Shown in pieces: positions 1 to 7,727 of a stretch of DNA of 36,666 nt (position 1 is its first letter; each line of letters starts with the position of its first letter). Position numbers and translations under genes: made by a program. Source of the DNA: Chloroflexota bacterium (GTDB taxonomy: Bacteria > Chloroflexota > Dehalococcoidia > Lucifugimonadales > UBA3495); the NCBI GenBank assembly GCA_022562475.1, contig JADFPD010000009.1, forward strand, positions 1-36,666, written 5' to 3'. The notes under the pieces were generated by a model. It did not search any database. It had not been told where the DNA came from and worked only from the letters and a program-made list of their open reading frames with translations.

Positions 1-1084
1 AGGGCCGTTCGTTCAAGGGGTAAAGGGTCGAGCGCAATTCATGGAACAGGACCCCGCCGTAGGACGGGGAGCCGTAGGAATAATCGCGGTCGATGACCGC
101 CACCGCCTTGGCTCCGCCCAGCGCCTGCTGGACCTCTTCGGTGGCGAAGGGCCGGAAGAACTTGATGCGCAGGAACCCGACCTTCTTGCCGGCCTCGCGC
201 ATGCGGCGGACCGCCACCCGGGCCGGCATGGCGAGGGTGCCCATCCCCACCAGTATAATCTCCGCGTCCTCGCACATGAACTCTTCGATGAACGGGCTGG
301 GGTCGCCCCGGCCGAATATCTCTCTGAACTCCTCATGGGCCTCGACGATCACACTCGACGTTCGGCGCATGGCTTCGTCGGTCTGTTTTCGGATCTCCAT
401 CAGCCAGTCTTCGTTCACCTGCGGGGCCACGGTGATCGGGTTGTCGGGGTGTAATTGCAGCGTGCCCCGTTGGTAATCGGGCAGGAACTTTTTCACCAGG
501 TCTTGGGCGGGCACCTGCACGATCGCCTGCGAGTGGGTTAGGAAAGACCCGTCGCAGCTCAGGGCGAAGGGCAGCAGGACCCGGGGGTCCTCCGCTACCT
601 TCCACGCCATCAGCGCCATGTCCAACGCCTCTTGAGCGGTCGCAACCCAGTAGAGGTGCCAGCCCAGGTCCCGGACCGCCATCGCATCGTTGTGCTCCAC
701 GCCGAAAGCGCCGGGGTCGTCCAACGCCCGGTTGCCAACCATGGCCACCACGGGCATCCGGAGCCCGGCGGTGACGGTGATGGCCTCGAAGGCGTAGAAC
801 CAGCCCACGCCGCTGGAACCGGTGAAGGTCCGGGCGCCCACGGCGGAGGCATGCTTCACTATCTCAAACTGGGAATGCTCGCTCTCGGCGACGATGAAAT
901 CGCAGTCGAAAGCGCCGTCCGCCTTGAGCTTGGACACGTATTGCATCACCGTGTCGTAGGGCCGGATGGGATATGCGGTGATAACGTCGACGTCGGCGAG
1001 GGCGCAGGCGATGCCGATGGCCTCACTGCCGCTGATCAATTCCTCGGTGGACTCTTGAAAGAGCGCCGCCTGTGCGGTGGCCAT
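1..1084 (-). CDS. 2-oxoacid:ferredoxin oxidoreductase alpha subunit (probable oxalate oxidoreductase), 3' end outside window
   Basis: An open frame starts at an ATG at 1084 and runs off the left edge without a stop, giving about 361 residues. It is the pyrimidine-binding/transketolase-like alpha subunit of a 2-oxoacid:ferredoxin oxidoreductase (2-oxoacid + CoA or oxalate + oxidised ferredoxin giving CO2 + reduced ferredoxin, cytoplasm). Near residue 38 it has AYPIRPYD where pyruvate enzymes have YPITP; the Thr-to-Arg change is what I recall for Moorella oxalate oxidoreductase (Tyr28/Arg31). An Arg and an Asp (R119, D122, in NRALDD) sit at the spacing I recall for that enzyme's Arg109/Asp112. 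The start overlaps the stop of the preceding subunit by one base (TAATG) and has GGAGGA six bases upstream, so translation is probably coupled. The beta subunit would be expected just left of the window. Family call is strong; oxalate specificity is inferred. Confidence 0.85.
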   Translation of the reverse strand, partial: MATAQAALFQESTEELISGSEAIGIACALADVDVITAYPIRPYDTVMQYVSKLKADGAFDCDFIVAESEHSQFEIVKHASAVGARTFTGSSGVGWFYAFEAITVTAGLRMPVVAMVGNRALDDPGAFGVEHNDAMAVRDLGWHLYWVATAQEALDMALMAWKVAEDPRVLLPFALSCDGSFLTHSQAIVQVPAQDLVKKFLPDYQRGTLQLHPDNPITVAPQVNEDWLMEIRKQTDEAMRRTSSVIVEAHEEFREIFGRGDPSPFIEEFMCEDAEIILVGMGTLAMPARVAVRRMREAGKKVGFLRIKFFRPFATEEVQQALGGAKAVAVIDRDYSYGSPSYGGVLFHELRSTLYPLNERP

Positions 1085-2235
1085 TAGGCTTCCTCCAATG
1101 CGTTGATATCGTCAGCGTATCCGCCGACGTGGTGGAAACCGTGGGTCCTAGTCTCGTCTTTCTGCTTTTCCACTAGGACCGTCATCCACTTGTTGTAGCC
1201 GTCTTTGTCGGCCGTCCAGGCGTCCCATTGGCTGTCGTTGCCGGTGAACTCGGCCTCGCTCACCATGGTCACGCAGTCGGGCACGGGGCAAACGGCCTCG
1301 CAGACCCCGCAGCCGCAGCATGATTCCATGTTGGCGTCATACAGGCCGTCGGAGGTCACGTCGAAGCAGGTGTCGGGACATTGCAGCCAGCAGAGGGTGC
1401 ACTTGATGCAGGTGTCGAAGTTGATGACCGGCCGCATCGAGCGGGTGCTCCACTTCTTGAAGACCTCGCTTCGGCCGGGGGTGTAGCCCTCTTCGCCGCC
1501 CCTGAAACCGGTCCCCGCGGCGAGGCCGCGTATCACCAATCCCTCTTCCATGGTCTTCCAACCGGGAAGATCGAAACTGAAGGGGGTCTCGCTGTTGCCC
1601 TCGCCGGGCTCCACGGGACGGCCGGTGGTCCGGTCGTGCGCCCGCTGGACAGAGGAAACCTTGGCGTCGTCGCCCGTCTGTTCCTTGATGGACTCCAGCA
1701 TGGCATCAAGACTGACCAACTCGGGGCAGACCTTGCACAGCGCGCCCAGGGCCCGCATGTCGGTGTGGTCGTCTTTGTAGACCCAAAGACCGGAGAAACT
1801 CACGGTGCTGGGGATGATTGCCAGGTTGTAGGGCGTGTCCTTCTGGTGGATATCTTCCAGCAGAGAGTCGGCGTCTTGGCGGGAGGTCACGATCAGGGTG
1901 CCTCCCGGCTTGGTCAATTCATTGATCGGCTGCAGGCCGTACCATGCCCAGGACTCGATGCCCTTGCACATGGTGTCGTCCACGTTGATGGTCACATCCA
2001 CCGTGGTGGCCTCGTAAACGGCCAGGCTCTCCTCAAGTTCCAGGGGCGTATCGGCCACGATGGCGAATTGCTTGGCCGGGATGCCATTCCTTTCCGGAGA
2101 GTCGCCGTAACGGCCGAAAGCCGTGCCAATCTTGCCGTCTTTCCGGGCGGCGAAAACGATGTTTCGGACGATGTTCCGGGCTAGCGTCCGCTGAAATATG
2201 CCCCGGTACACCACCTCCACAGCTAGGGTAGCCAT
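1084..2235 (-). CDS. 2-oxoacid:ferredoxin oxidoreductase gamma-delta fusion subunit
   Basis: 383 residues. The N-terminal ~200 residues resemble the gamma (PorC-type) subunit, beginning VEVVYRGIFQRT and followed by a Rossmann-like core. The C-terminal part is a two-cluster ferredoxin (delta) domain: C276, C279, C282, C286 with C290, then C306, C309, C312, C316 with C321, enough for two [4Fe-4S] clusters passing electrons to ferredoxin. A gamma-delta fusion next to alpha is the arrangement I recall for Moorella oxalate oxidoreductase. The ATG at 2235 has an AGGAGGA Shine-Dalgarno at proper spacing. It is the second gene of the operon, 49 bases after the GntR-type regulator, and shares TAATG with the alpha subunit gene. 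Confidence 0.88.
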   Translation of the reverse strand: MATLAVEVVYRGIFQRTLARNIVRNIVFAARKDGKIGTAFGRYGDSPERNGIPAKQFAIVADTPLELEESLAVYEATTVDVTINVDDTMCKGIESWAWYGLQPINELTKPGGTLIVTSRQDADSLLEDIHQKDTPYNLAIIPSTVSFSGLWVYKDDHTDMRALGALCKVCPELVSLDAMLESIKEQTGDDAKVSSVQRAHDRTTGRPVEPGEGNSETPFSFDLPGWKTMEEGLVIRGLAAGTGFRGGEEGYTPGRSEVFKKWSTRSMRPVINFDTCIKCTLCWLQCPDTCFDVTSDGLYDANMESCCGCGVCEAVCPVPDCVTMVSEAEFTGNDSQWDAWTADKDGYNKWMTVLVEKQKDETRTHGFHHVGGYADDINALEEA

Positions 2236-2284
2236 AGGTATCCTCCTCAGCTTTTGGGTAGCAGTTGTCTTCTATAACTATGTT

Positions 2285-2998
2285 TTATTTGTTTATGGCC
2301 CCGTTTGGGTAGACCACGGAAGGCTCCACCACCGTCAGATGGTGTTCCATGGCCGACTGTGCGCCCAGGTGGTCTCCCGCCTGGATCATTTCAAGGATCT
2401 GGTGATGGGAGTCCAAGGACCTCTGGGGTCTGCCCGGCTCCTGCAATGATTGGTCCCTGGACTGCCGCAACACGTCCTCAACCGCGCTCACCACTTTTAC
2501 CAGCGCCGCGTTATGCGTGGCGGTAGCCAGGGCGAAGTGGAATTCGGTGTCGGCGTCAACGCCGGTCTCACCCTCCATGATCTGGCGCTGTTGTTCAACT
2601 AAGATGGCGGACAGCCGTTCCACGTCTTCAGGGGTGGCTCGTTGCGCCGCCAAAGCCGCCAGCTGCGGTTCAAGGAGGTGACGGACCTCGAATATGTCAT
2701 GAAGTTGGGTTTCACCCACCCCGAGCGACGAGGCCATCAACGTGGCCACGGCGTCCAGGCTTTGCGTATTTACGAAGGTCCCGGACCCGTGCTTGGTCAC
2801 CACAAGTCCTTGGAGTTCCAGAGTCCTGATGGCCTCCCTGACAGAACTTCGGCTCACCTTCAACTGCTCGGCCAGCACCCTCTCCGCGGGCAGCTTGGCG
2901 CCATGCTTCAGGGCCCCCTGCTTGATCAACGCGTGGAACCGCTCGACTATCGACTCGTGAAGTCGCTGGCCTTGAAGGTTAGGTAATTCTGCCTGCAT
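2285..2998 (-). CDS. FadR-subfamily GntR transcriptional regulator
   Basis: 237 residues. Residues about 14-75 form the GntR winged helix (LPAERVLAEQLKVSR, then SSVREAIRTLELQGLV and a KHGSGTFV wing). Residues about 98-225 form an all-helical FCD ligand domain whose likely metal ligands are D150, H154, H198/H199 and H219/H220. FadR-type regulators usually bind a carboxylate effector and repress neighbouring catabolic genes. It is the first gene of the oxidoreductase operon, downstream of a consensus promoter and a palindromic site of the FadR/PdhR/LldR type, so autoregulation and control of the oxidoreductase are likely. The effector (oxalate, glycolate, pyruvate or other) cannot be read from sequence. 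Confidence 0.88.
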   Translation of the reverse strand: MQAELPNLQGQRLHESIVERFHALIKQGALKHGAKLPAERVLAEQLKVSRSSVREAIRTLELQGLVVTKHGSGTFVNTQSLDAVATLMASSLGVGETQLHDIFEVRHLLEPQLAALAAQRATPEDVERLSAILVEQQRQIMEGETGVDADTEFHFALATATHNAALVKVVSAVEDVLRQSRDQSLQEPGRPQRSLDSHHQILEMIQAGDHLGAQSAMEHHLTVVEPSVVYPNGAINK

Positions 2999-3028
2999 GG
3001 GTCCGGATAGACACCTGTAATTTCAAAG

Positions 3029-3039
3029 TGGTCTGACCA
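3029..3039. promoter_or_regulatory. Candidate GntR/FadR-type operator
   Basis: Perfect inverted repeat TGGTC-T-GACCA. TGGTnnnACCA is the core known for FadR/PdhR/LldR-type GntR regulators. It lies about 10-20 bases after the predicted start site of the leftward promoter and upstream of the GntR gene itself. A second inverted repeat, AATTTC...GAAATT, spans 3039-3058 beside it. Confidence 0.65.
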
Positions 3040-3055
3040 ATTTCCGTTTGGCGAA

Positions 3056-3083
3056 ATTATACACTGGGTCCAAGCGTTGTCAA
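3056..3083 (-). promoter_or_regulatory. Sigma-70-type promoter of the GntR/oxidoreductase operon
   Basis: On the minus strand a perfect -35 TTGACA (3078-3083) and a perfect -10 TATAAT (3056-3061) are separated by 16 bases. The predicted start near 3049 gives an approximately 50-base leader containing the TGGTCTGACCA palindrome before the GntR ATG at 2998. Confidence 0.75.
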
Positions 3084-3164
3084 GGCGTGAAATCCTGTCC
3101 GGACCGTCCGGTTGCCGGCCGGCGCTAGGTTTACAATAACCGCCGAACTGGCCCGTCACATTGT

Positions 3165-3194
3165 TTGGCCCGAAGTATAGCCTGGGAGTATAAT
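3165..3194 (+). promoter_or_regulatory. Possible promoter of the geranylgeranyl-reductase-like gene
   Basis: A -10 TATAAT at 3189-3194 lies 18 bases after a weak -35 TTGGCC (3165-3170). It points toward the gene at 3241, whose TTG start has GAGG at 3227-3230. Confidence 0.45.
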
Positions 3195-3240
3195 TGCCGA
3201 GTAGCAACCGGCCCTGGGGCCATTTTGAGGTACGCACAAT

Positions 3241-4485
3241 TTGCAGGACGTGATAGTGGTGGGCGCCGGCCCGGCCGGCAATAACGCCGCCCTCTCTCTG
3301 GCGTCACAGGGTTACGGCGTTACCGTGATCGACTCCAGGGAAAACATCGGCGAGAAACTTTGCACCGGTCTGGTGGGCGAAGAATGCTTTCGCCGTTACC
3401 CCATCGACCCCGCTCTGGTCTACCGCGAGATCAGCGCGGCCAGTGTGATCGCCCCTTCCAACGATGTAGTTAGGTTCCAAACGCAGTATCCGGTGGCCCG
3501 GGTGGTAAACCGCGTGGCCTACGTAAAGTCATTTGCCGACAAAGCGAGGGAAGCAGGCGCCCAATATCTTCTTGGCCGCCGAGTGGTCCGCCTGGAGCAG
3601 CAGAATGACCGGGTCTCGGTGGTCACCGATGATGGAACAACCGAAGCCAGGTCATTAGTCTTGGCCGCCGGGTTCGGCTCCCAATTGAACCGGCAATTGG
3701 GACTGGGCGAACCGTCCGACTATGTGGTGGGCGTCCAGTCGCTGGTTGAGACCGAGGGCGTTGACGAAGTTGAAGTGTATCTGGGCCGCGATGTGGCTCC
3801 CGGTTTCTTTGCCTGGTTGGTCCCGACCCAACCCGGATACGCACTAGCCGGTTTGTTGGTGCGCAAGAACGCGCCGGAACGGTTTGCCGATTTTGTCTCT
3901 GCCAGGCAGGCGGAAGGGAAGATCACGGGACCGGTGGACAAACCGGTATGTTGGGGCATCCCCCTGCGGCCGCTGCGTAAGACCTACACGGACCGCGTAG
4001 TGGTGGTAGGCGACGCCGCCGGACAGGTAAAACCGACCACTGGAGGCGGGATATTCTACTCCCTTCTAGCCAGCGAAATCGCCTCAGGCGCCCTGCACAA
4101 GGCCCTGCGCGAAGATAAGCTGTCCGCCAACCATTTGGGGGACTATCAGAAGCAATGGAAGAGCTTATTATCCAATGAATTGGAAGTGGGCTACTCCGCC
4201 CGCCGTGTTTTTGAGTATCTGAGTGACAGTCACATCAGTTCTCTTATCGACCAGGCCGGCAAGAATGGGTTCGTTTCAGAGTTGGCCGCTTCCCCGGATG
4301 TGTCCTTCGATTGGCATAGCTCAATGATCGGCAAGATAATGGGCCACCCGACTTTGGGCGGCGTGTTAAGACTGGTGAACCCGCTGCTGGCGCGGATGGC
4401 AAAGCCGCCGGAGCCGGGGGAGTTCTTCCCGCCCGAGGCATCTTCGCCCGAAGCGTCCATGGCTGAAACCGGCACTCCCGTCTAA
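3241..4485 (+). CDS. Geranylgeranyl reductase family FAD-dependent oxidoreductase
   Basis: 414 residues. An N-terminal FAD-binding Rossmann motif GAGPAG (8-13) is followed by NAALSLASQGYGVTVID. The second conserved flavin segment GDAAGQVKPTTGGG starts near residue 257 and is typical of the geranylgeranyl reductase/digeranylgeranylglycerophospholipid reductase group. Members reduce double bonds of isoprenoid chains in lipids, quinones or chlorophyll precursors, using FAD. Which isoprenoid is reduced here is unknown. The chosen start is TTG with GAGG ten bases upstream; the Rossmann strand begins immediately, leaving no room for a much later start. It is divergent from the GntR gene and 47 bases upstream of the NfeD gene. 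The C-terminal ~25 residues (proline- and glutamate-rich) look disordered. Confidence 0.85.
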   Translation: MQDVIVVGAGPAGNNAALSLASQGYGVTVIDSRENIGEKLCTGLVGEECFRRYPIDPALVYREISAASVIAPSNDVVRFQTQYPVARVVNRVAYVKSFADKAREAGAQYLLGRRVVRLEQQNDRVSVVTDDGTTEARSLVLAAGFGSQLNRQLGLGEPSDYVVGVQSLVETEGVDEVEVYLGRDVAPGFFAWLVPTQPGYALAGLLVRKNAPERFADFVSARQAEGKITGPVDKPVCWGIPLRPLRKTYTDRVVVVGDAAGQVKPTTGGGIFYSLLASEIASGALHKALREDKLSANHLGDYQKQWKSLLSNELEVGYSARRVFEYLSDSHISSLIDQAGKNGFVSELAASPDVSFDWHSSMIGKIMGHPTLGGVLRLVNPLLARMAKPPEPGEFFPPEASSPEASMAETGTPV

Positions 4486-4532
4486 CCCGGACTTGTTAGC
4501 GCGCATCATATAGAGGGCCTCGAACCCAGACG

Positions 4533-5912
4533 GTGGATCTTATGACCCAGCGGCTCCGAATGATCCGTCTCTCCTTGGTATTCCTGTTCTTGGGCATGCT
4601 GATCACCGGCATGCTAGGACCGGTGTTAGCCCGCGCCCAGGCGCCGGATTCTCCCCATGCCTTGGTGATGACCGTCGATGGAATCATTAACCAGGTGAAA
4701 GAGGGATTCATCTCACGAGCCATCGACCAAGCCGAGGAAGACGGGGCGACTCTTCTGATCATCAAACTGGACACGCCGGGGGGACTCCTTAGTTCCACTA
4801 GGGACATAGTTGAACTGCTGCTGGAGTCGCCGGTCCCAGTGGCGGTCTTCGTTTCGCCCAGGGGCGCCAGAGCCGGATCAGCGGGAACGTTCATCACGGC
4901 GGCGGGGAACTTCGCGGTGATGGCCCCGGGAACCAACATCGGCGCCGCCACGCCCATCTCCGCCACCGGTGAAGATTTGGAAGACACCCTGGCCAGCAAG
5001 GTGGAGAACGACGCCGCGGCATTGATCAGAAGCATCGCCCAAACGCGGGGCCGCAACCAAGACAAACTAGAGGAGACTGTCCGGTCCGCGGCTTCTTATA
5101 CAGCCCAGGAAGCGTTGGCCGACAACGTGGTGGACCTGATAGCCGACGACCTGGACGACCTGTTGGCCAAGCTGGACGGCCGCACCGCGGAAACTTCCTT
5201 GGGCACGGTTGTGCTTGAGACCGAAGGGTTGGAGATTCGCTCCTTTGAAAAGAATATCCTGGAGCATTTTTTGGAGTTCATCTCCGATCCCAATGTTTCC
5301 TTCATCCTGTTGACTGTGGGCGGCCTGGGTATCGTGGTGGAGATGTTCAACCCGGGACTGATCGCCCCTGGAGTCGTAGGGGTGATCTGCCTGTTGTTGG
5401 CGTTCTTGGCCCTGGGCAACCTGCCAGTCAATTGGGCCGGGGTGGTTTTCATCGTCTTGGCCTCGGTGCTGATAGTGCTGGAAGTGGCGGTGGCAGGGTT
5501 CGGTATTTTGGGCGTGGGAGCCATCGTCAGTCTTATGGTCGGTGGCCTGCTTCTGTTCACCCAGTTCGGAGACTCATCGCCAACCTTGCCTTCGATCAGT
5601 GTGAGCCGTTGGCTATTATCGGGCACCGGCGGTGTTATCGGCTTGGCGTTGGTGTATGTCGTTGGGATGGCTTATCAGTCTCGGAAGCAGGGCCCTCCGG
5701 AGAAATTGTCGTTACTAACGGGCATGCTAGGCAGGGTCACCGGCGAACTTGCGCCCAGGGGAATCGTACTGGTGGGCAACGAAACCTGGACAGCAATAAG
5801 TGAAGATGATAGTGTGATTCAAATCGGTGAGCCAGTTGAAGTCAGAAAGGTGGACGGCCTGATCTTGACGGTTTTCCGGCAGAATGATCCAGAATCCCAA
5901 GAAAATCCGTAA
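4533..5912 (+). CDS. nfeD: NfeD/ClpP-class membrane serine protease
   Basis: 459 residues. A hydrophobic N-terminus (about 10-35) is followed by a ClpP/SppA-like protease domain with KLDTPGG near 78-84, the nucleophile S116 in RAGSAGTF and the probable base K156. The 40-residue Ser-Lys spacing fits the known NfeD dyad (Ser97/Lys138 in the archaeal PH1510 protein, from memory). Residues ~255-385 hold several membrane segments, and ~395-450 are the soluble NfeD OB-fold domain. NfeD proteins work with SPFH/stomatin partners in membrane quality control, and a slipin gene follows 54 bases downstream. The start shown is a GTG; an ATG three codons later (4542) is equally possible because neither has a clean Shine-Dalgarno. 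Confidence 0.88.
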   Translation: MDLMTQRLRMIRLSLVFLFLGMLITGMLGPVLARAQAPDSPHALVMTVDGIINQVKEGFISRAIDQAEEDGATLLIIKLDTPGGLLSSTRDIVELLLESPVPVAVFVSPRGARAGSAGTFITAAGNFAVMAPGTNIGAATPISATGEDLEDTLASKVENDAAALIRSIAQTRGRNQDKLEETVRSAASYTAQEALADNVVDLIADDLDDLLAKLDGRTAETSLGTVVLETEGLEIRSFEKNILEHFLEFISDPNVSFILLTVGGLGIVVEMFNPGLIAPGVVGVICLLLAFLALGNLPVNWAGVVFIVLASVLIVLEVAVAGFGILGVGAIVSLMVGGLLLFTQFGDSSPTLPSISVSRWLLSGTGGVIGLALVYVVGMAYQSRKQGPPEKLSLLTGMLGRVTGELAPRGIVLVGNETWTAISEDDSVIQIGEPVEVRKVDGLILTVFRQNDPESQENP

Positions 5913-5966
5913 TACATAAGGGCAACTCGTAGCCCATTCCAACACCCGGCATATAGGGAGGAGAAC

Positions 5967-6833
5967 ATGGCAGTTGGACTTGTACTGGTACAGCAATACC
6001 AACGGATGATCGTGCAAAAGTTTGGTACTTACGTCGGCACCCGGCGGTCTGGGTTGCATTTCCTTATTCCCTTTGTCTACTCCGGGACCAAGGTTGACCT
6101 GAGGGAACGGGTGAGACAGGTGCCAACCCAGAAATACATCACCGCCGACAACGTGGTGGTGGACATGGACTTTGTCATCTACTACCGGATAATGGAGGAG
6201 TACGCGGAGCGCGCGGTCCTGGAGATCCAGAATTTCGAGTTGGCCGTGGTGAACCTGGCCTTCGCCACCTTGAGGGCGGTGATCGGCTCCACCACGCTGT
6301 CCGAGGCCCTGGTGGAAAGGGAGCGCATCCGGGACGCCCTCCAGGTGCGGATGGACGAGGTCACCGAGCGTTGGGGGGTTAAGATTTCCCAGGTGGAGAT
6401 CAACGAGATCGACCCTCCTCCCGGCGTGAAGGCGGCCATGGAGCGGGAGAAATCGGCGGAAGCCATCAAAACAGCCGACATCACCGAGTCCGAGGGTGCC
6501 AGGCAGTCTCAGATCAATATCGCCGAGGGCGAGAAACGTGCGGCCATCCTGACGGCCGAAGGCGCGCGCCAGGCGGAGATTCTTAATGCCGAGGGCGATC
6601 AGCAGGCTGCCGTACTCAGGGCTCAGGGATTCAGCGAAGCCCTGGAACGCATCAACGAGGCTGCCAGCAAAGCCGACGGCCGGACCATGAGCCTCCAGTA
6701 TTTTGAGACACTGAAATCACTGGGCGAGAGCCCGTCCACCAAATGGATCTTCCCCATGGAGTTCACCTCCATGTTGGGCAATTTCCTGGGCATGGGCAGC
6801 AATCAAAGCGACGGAGACAGCAAGTCAAAATAG
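5967..6833 (+). CDS. Slipin / SPFH (stomatin-like) protein, NfeD partner
   Basis: 288 residues. An SPFH domain (about 8-165) carries the stomatin signature QQYQRMIVQKFGTYV and GLHFLIPFV. It is followed by a coiled-coil region (about 165-235) with repeated EGARQ/AEGEKRAA/AEGARQAE segments typical of slipins and flotillins. Such proteins oligomerise on the membrane and associate with NfeD proteases. GGGAGGAG sits a few bases before the ATG, so the start is well supported. The usual N-terminal hydrophobic anchor is missing: the protein begins almost at the SPFH domain, so attachment may depend on NfeD or on the SPFH domain itself. The gene closes the rightward unit and is followed by a strong hairpin. 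Confidence 0.88.
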   Translation: MAVGLVLVQQYQRMIVQKFGTYVGTRRSGLHFLIPFVYSGTKVDLRERVRQVPTQKYITADNVVVDMDFVIYYRIMEEYAERAVLEIQNFELAVVNLAFATLRAVIGSTTLSEALVERERIRDALQVRMDEVTERWGVKISQVEINEIDPPPGVKAAMEREKSAEAIKTADITESEGARQSQINIAEGEKRAAILTAEGARQAEILNAEGDQQAAVLRAQGFSEALERINEAASKADGRTMSLQYFETLKSLGESPSTKWIFPMEFTSMLGNFLGMGSNQSDGDSKSK

Positions 6834-6867
6834 CGCTGAGCCGTTTAGCGAGCGGTAACTAAGGTAT

Positions 6868-6909
6868 AGATAAGCCCATCCTTCCCGCATGGGAAGGATG
6901 GGCTTATCT
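6868..6909. terminator. Bidirectional intrinsic terminator between convergent genes
   Basis: A 19-bp perfect inverted repeat (left arm 6868-6886, loop GCAT 6887-6890, right arm 6891-6909) sits between the stop of the slipin gene (6833) and the stop of the leftward hibernation factor gene (6924). T-rich bases follow on the + strand (TTGTGCTT). It can serve both transcripts. Confidence 0.8.
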
Positions 6910-6923
6910 TGTGCTTATCAGGT

Positions 6924-7523
6924 CTACTTGGGCTGGATCAGTCCGTAATTCCCATCCCCCCGCAGATATATAACACTGTGCTTGTCCGATTCGGAGTCCA
7001 AGAACATAAAAAAATCGTGGCCTAGATACTGCATCTGAGCGGCCGCCTCATCCACGCTCGTAGGCTCCATGTCATACTCTTTCACCCGGACCAATTGCCC
7101 ACTGGCGAATACTCCGCTGGGCGCCTTTGCGCCACCGTCGGAGACATCGCCGGGCTCTCTGTCGCCGGAGTACGCCACCTCATCTCCCTCTTTGGCGTCG
7201 CGGCCCGCCAGACGGCCCCGCTCACTGCGGTAGGTCTGGCTTTTGAAGCGTTTGATCTGCTGGTCCAAAGCTTTGGCCACCGAGTTTACCGCCGTCTTGG
7301 TGTTGGCGGCCCGCTGCTGGGCCCGGAGCAAGGTCCGGCCCACATGCAGGGTCACCTGGGCCACGATCCGGTCGTTGTGCGACCGGGTTGCCTCGAAGGC
7401 CAACTCCACCGTAGCATTCGAGATTCCAGGCAGGTGGCGGTCGATCTGGCCGAGTTTGCTCTCGATGTGCTCCCGGGTCTCAGCGTCAATCTCCAGATTG
7501 CGCCCATATATGTGCAACTCCAA
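6924..7523 (-). CDS. hpf: Ribosome hibernation promoting factor, long form
   Basis: 199 residues. The N-terminal ~100 residues are the RaiA/HPF fold (MELHIYGRNLEI, then IESKLGQIDRHLP and NDRIVAQVTLHV). A variable linker (~103-140) leads to the C-terminal dimerisation domain (~142-199; VRVKEYDMEPTSVDEAAAQM, then FFMFLDSES). This is the long-HPF architecture that makes 100S ribosome dimers in stationary phase, in the cytoplasm. The start is TTG at 7523, with a consensus AAGGAGG eight bases upstream. It is monocistronic: a promoter-like sequence at 7582-7610 precedes it and the shared hairpin at 6868-6909 follows. Confidence 0.92.
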   Translation of the reverse strand: MELHIYGRNLEIDAETREHIESKLGQIDRHLPGISNATVELAFEATRSHNDRIVAQVTLHVGRTLLRAQQRAANTKTAVNSVAKALDQQIKRFKSQTYRSERGRLAGRDAKEGDEVAYSGDREPGDVSDGGAKAPSGVFASGQLVRVKEYDMEPTSVDEAAAQMQYLGHDFFMFLDSESDKHSVIYLRGDGNYGLIQPK

Positions 7524-7581
7524 AGGTCACACCTCCTTGGTCTGGTAATTGGCCCTCTCCATCGGCTCCTACGGCAAAACC

Positions 7582-7610
7582 ACCATAGGCGGGCCTTTTT
7601 GGAGAGACAA
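7582..7610 (-). promoter_or_regulatory. Possible promoter of hpf
   Basis: On the minus strand TTGTCT (7605-7610) and TATGGT (7582-7587) are separated by 17 bases, about 60 bases upstream of the hpf start. The match to sigma-70 consensus is moderate. Confidence 0.4.
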
Positions 7611-7654
7611 GCCGCAATCTACCCAGCAACGCAGATTCGATGGACCGAATAGAT

Positions 7655-7696
7655 AGAGGCCCAAGGCCGGATTTGGCGATCCGGTGTTGGGCCTCT
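7655..7696. terminator. Hairpin terminator after the DUF429 gene
   Basis: Arms at 7655-7672 and 7679-7696 pair over 10 bp (AGAGGCCCAA/TTGGGCCTCT), then a two-base mismatch, then 6 bp (CCGGAT/ATCCGG), with a 6-base loop. It sits 31 bases after the stop of the leftward DUF429 gene and upstream of the hpf promoter. The following T-tract is weak on the minus strand. Confidence 0.6.
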
Positions 7697-7727
7697 TGGC
7701 TGGCCTTTCGGGGTCCGGCTCCCCGTC

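Noticed and set aside
41-454. Long + strand open frames across the first kilobase
   Set aside because: They are shadows of the alpha-subunit gene on the minus strand, whose motifs (YPIRP and others) and coupling with the gamma-delta gene are clear.
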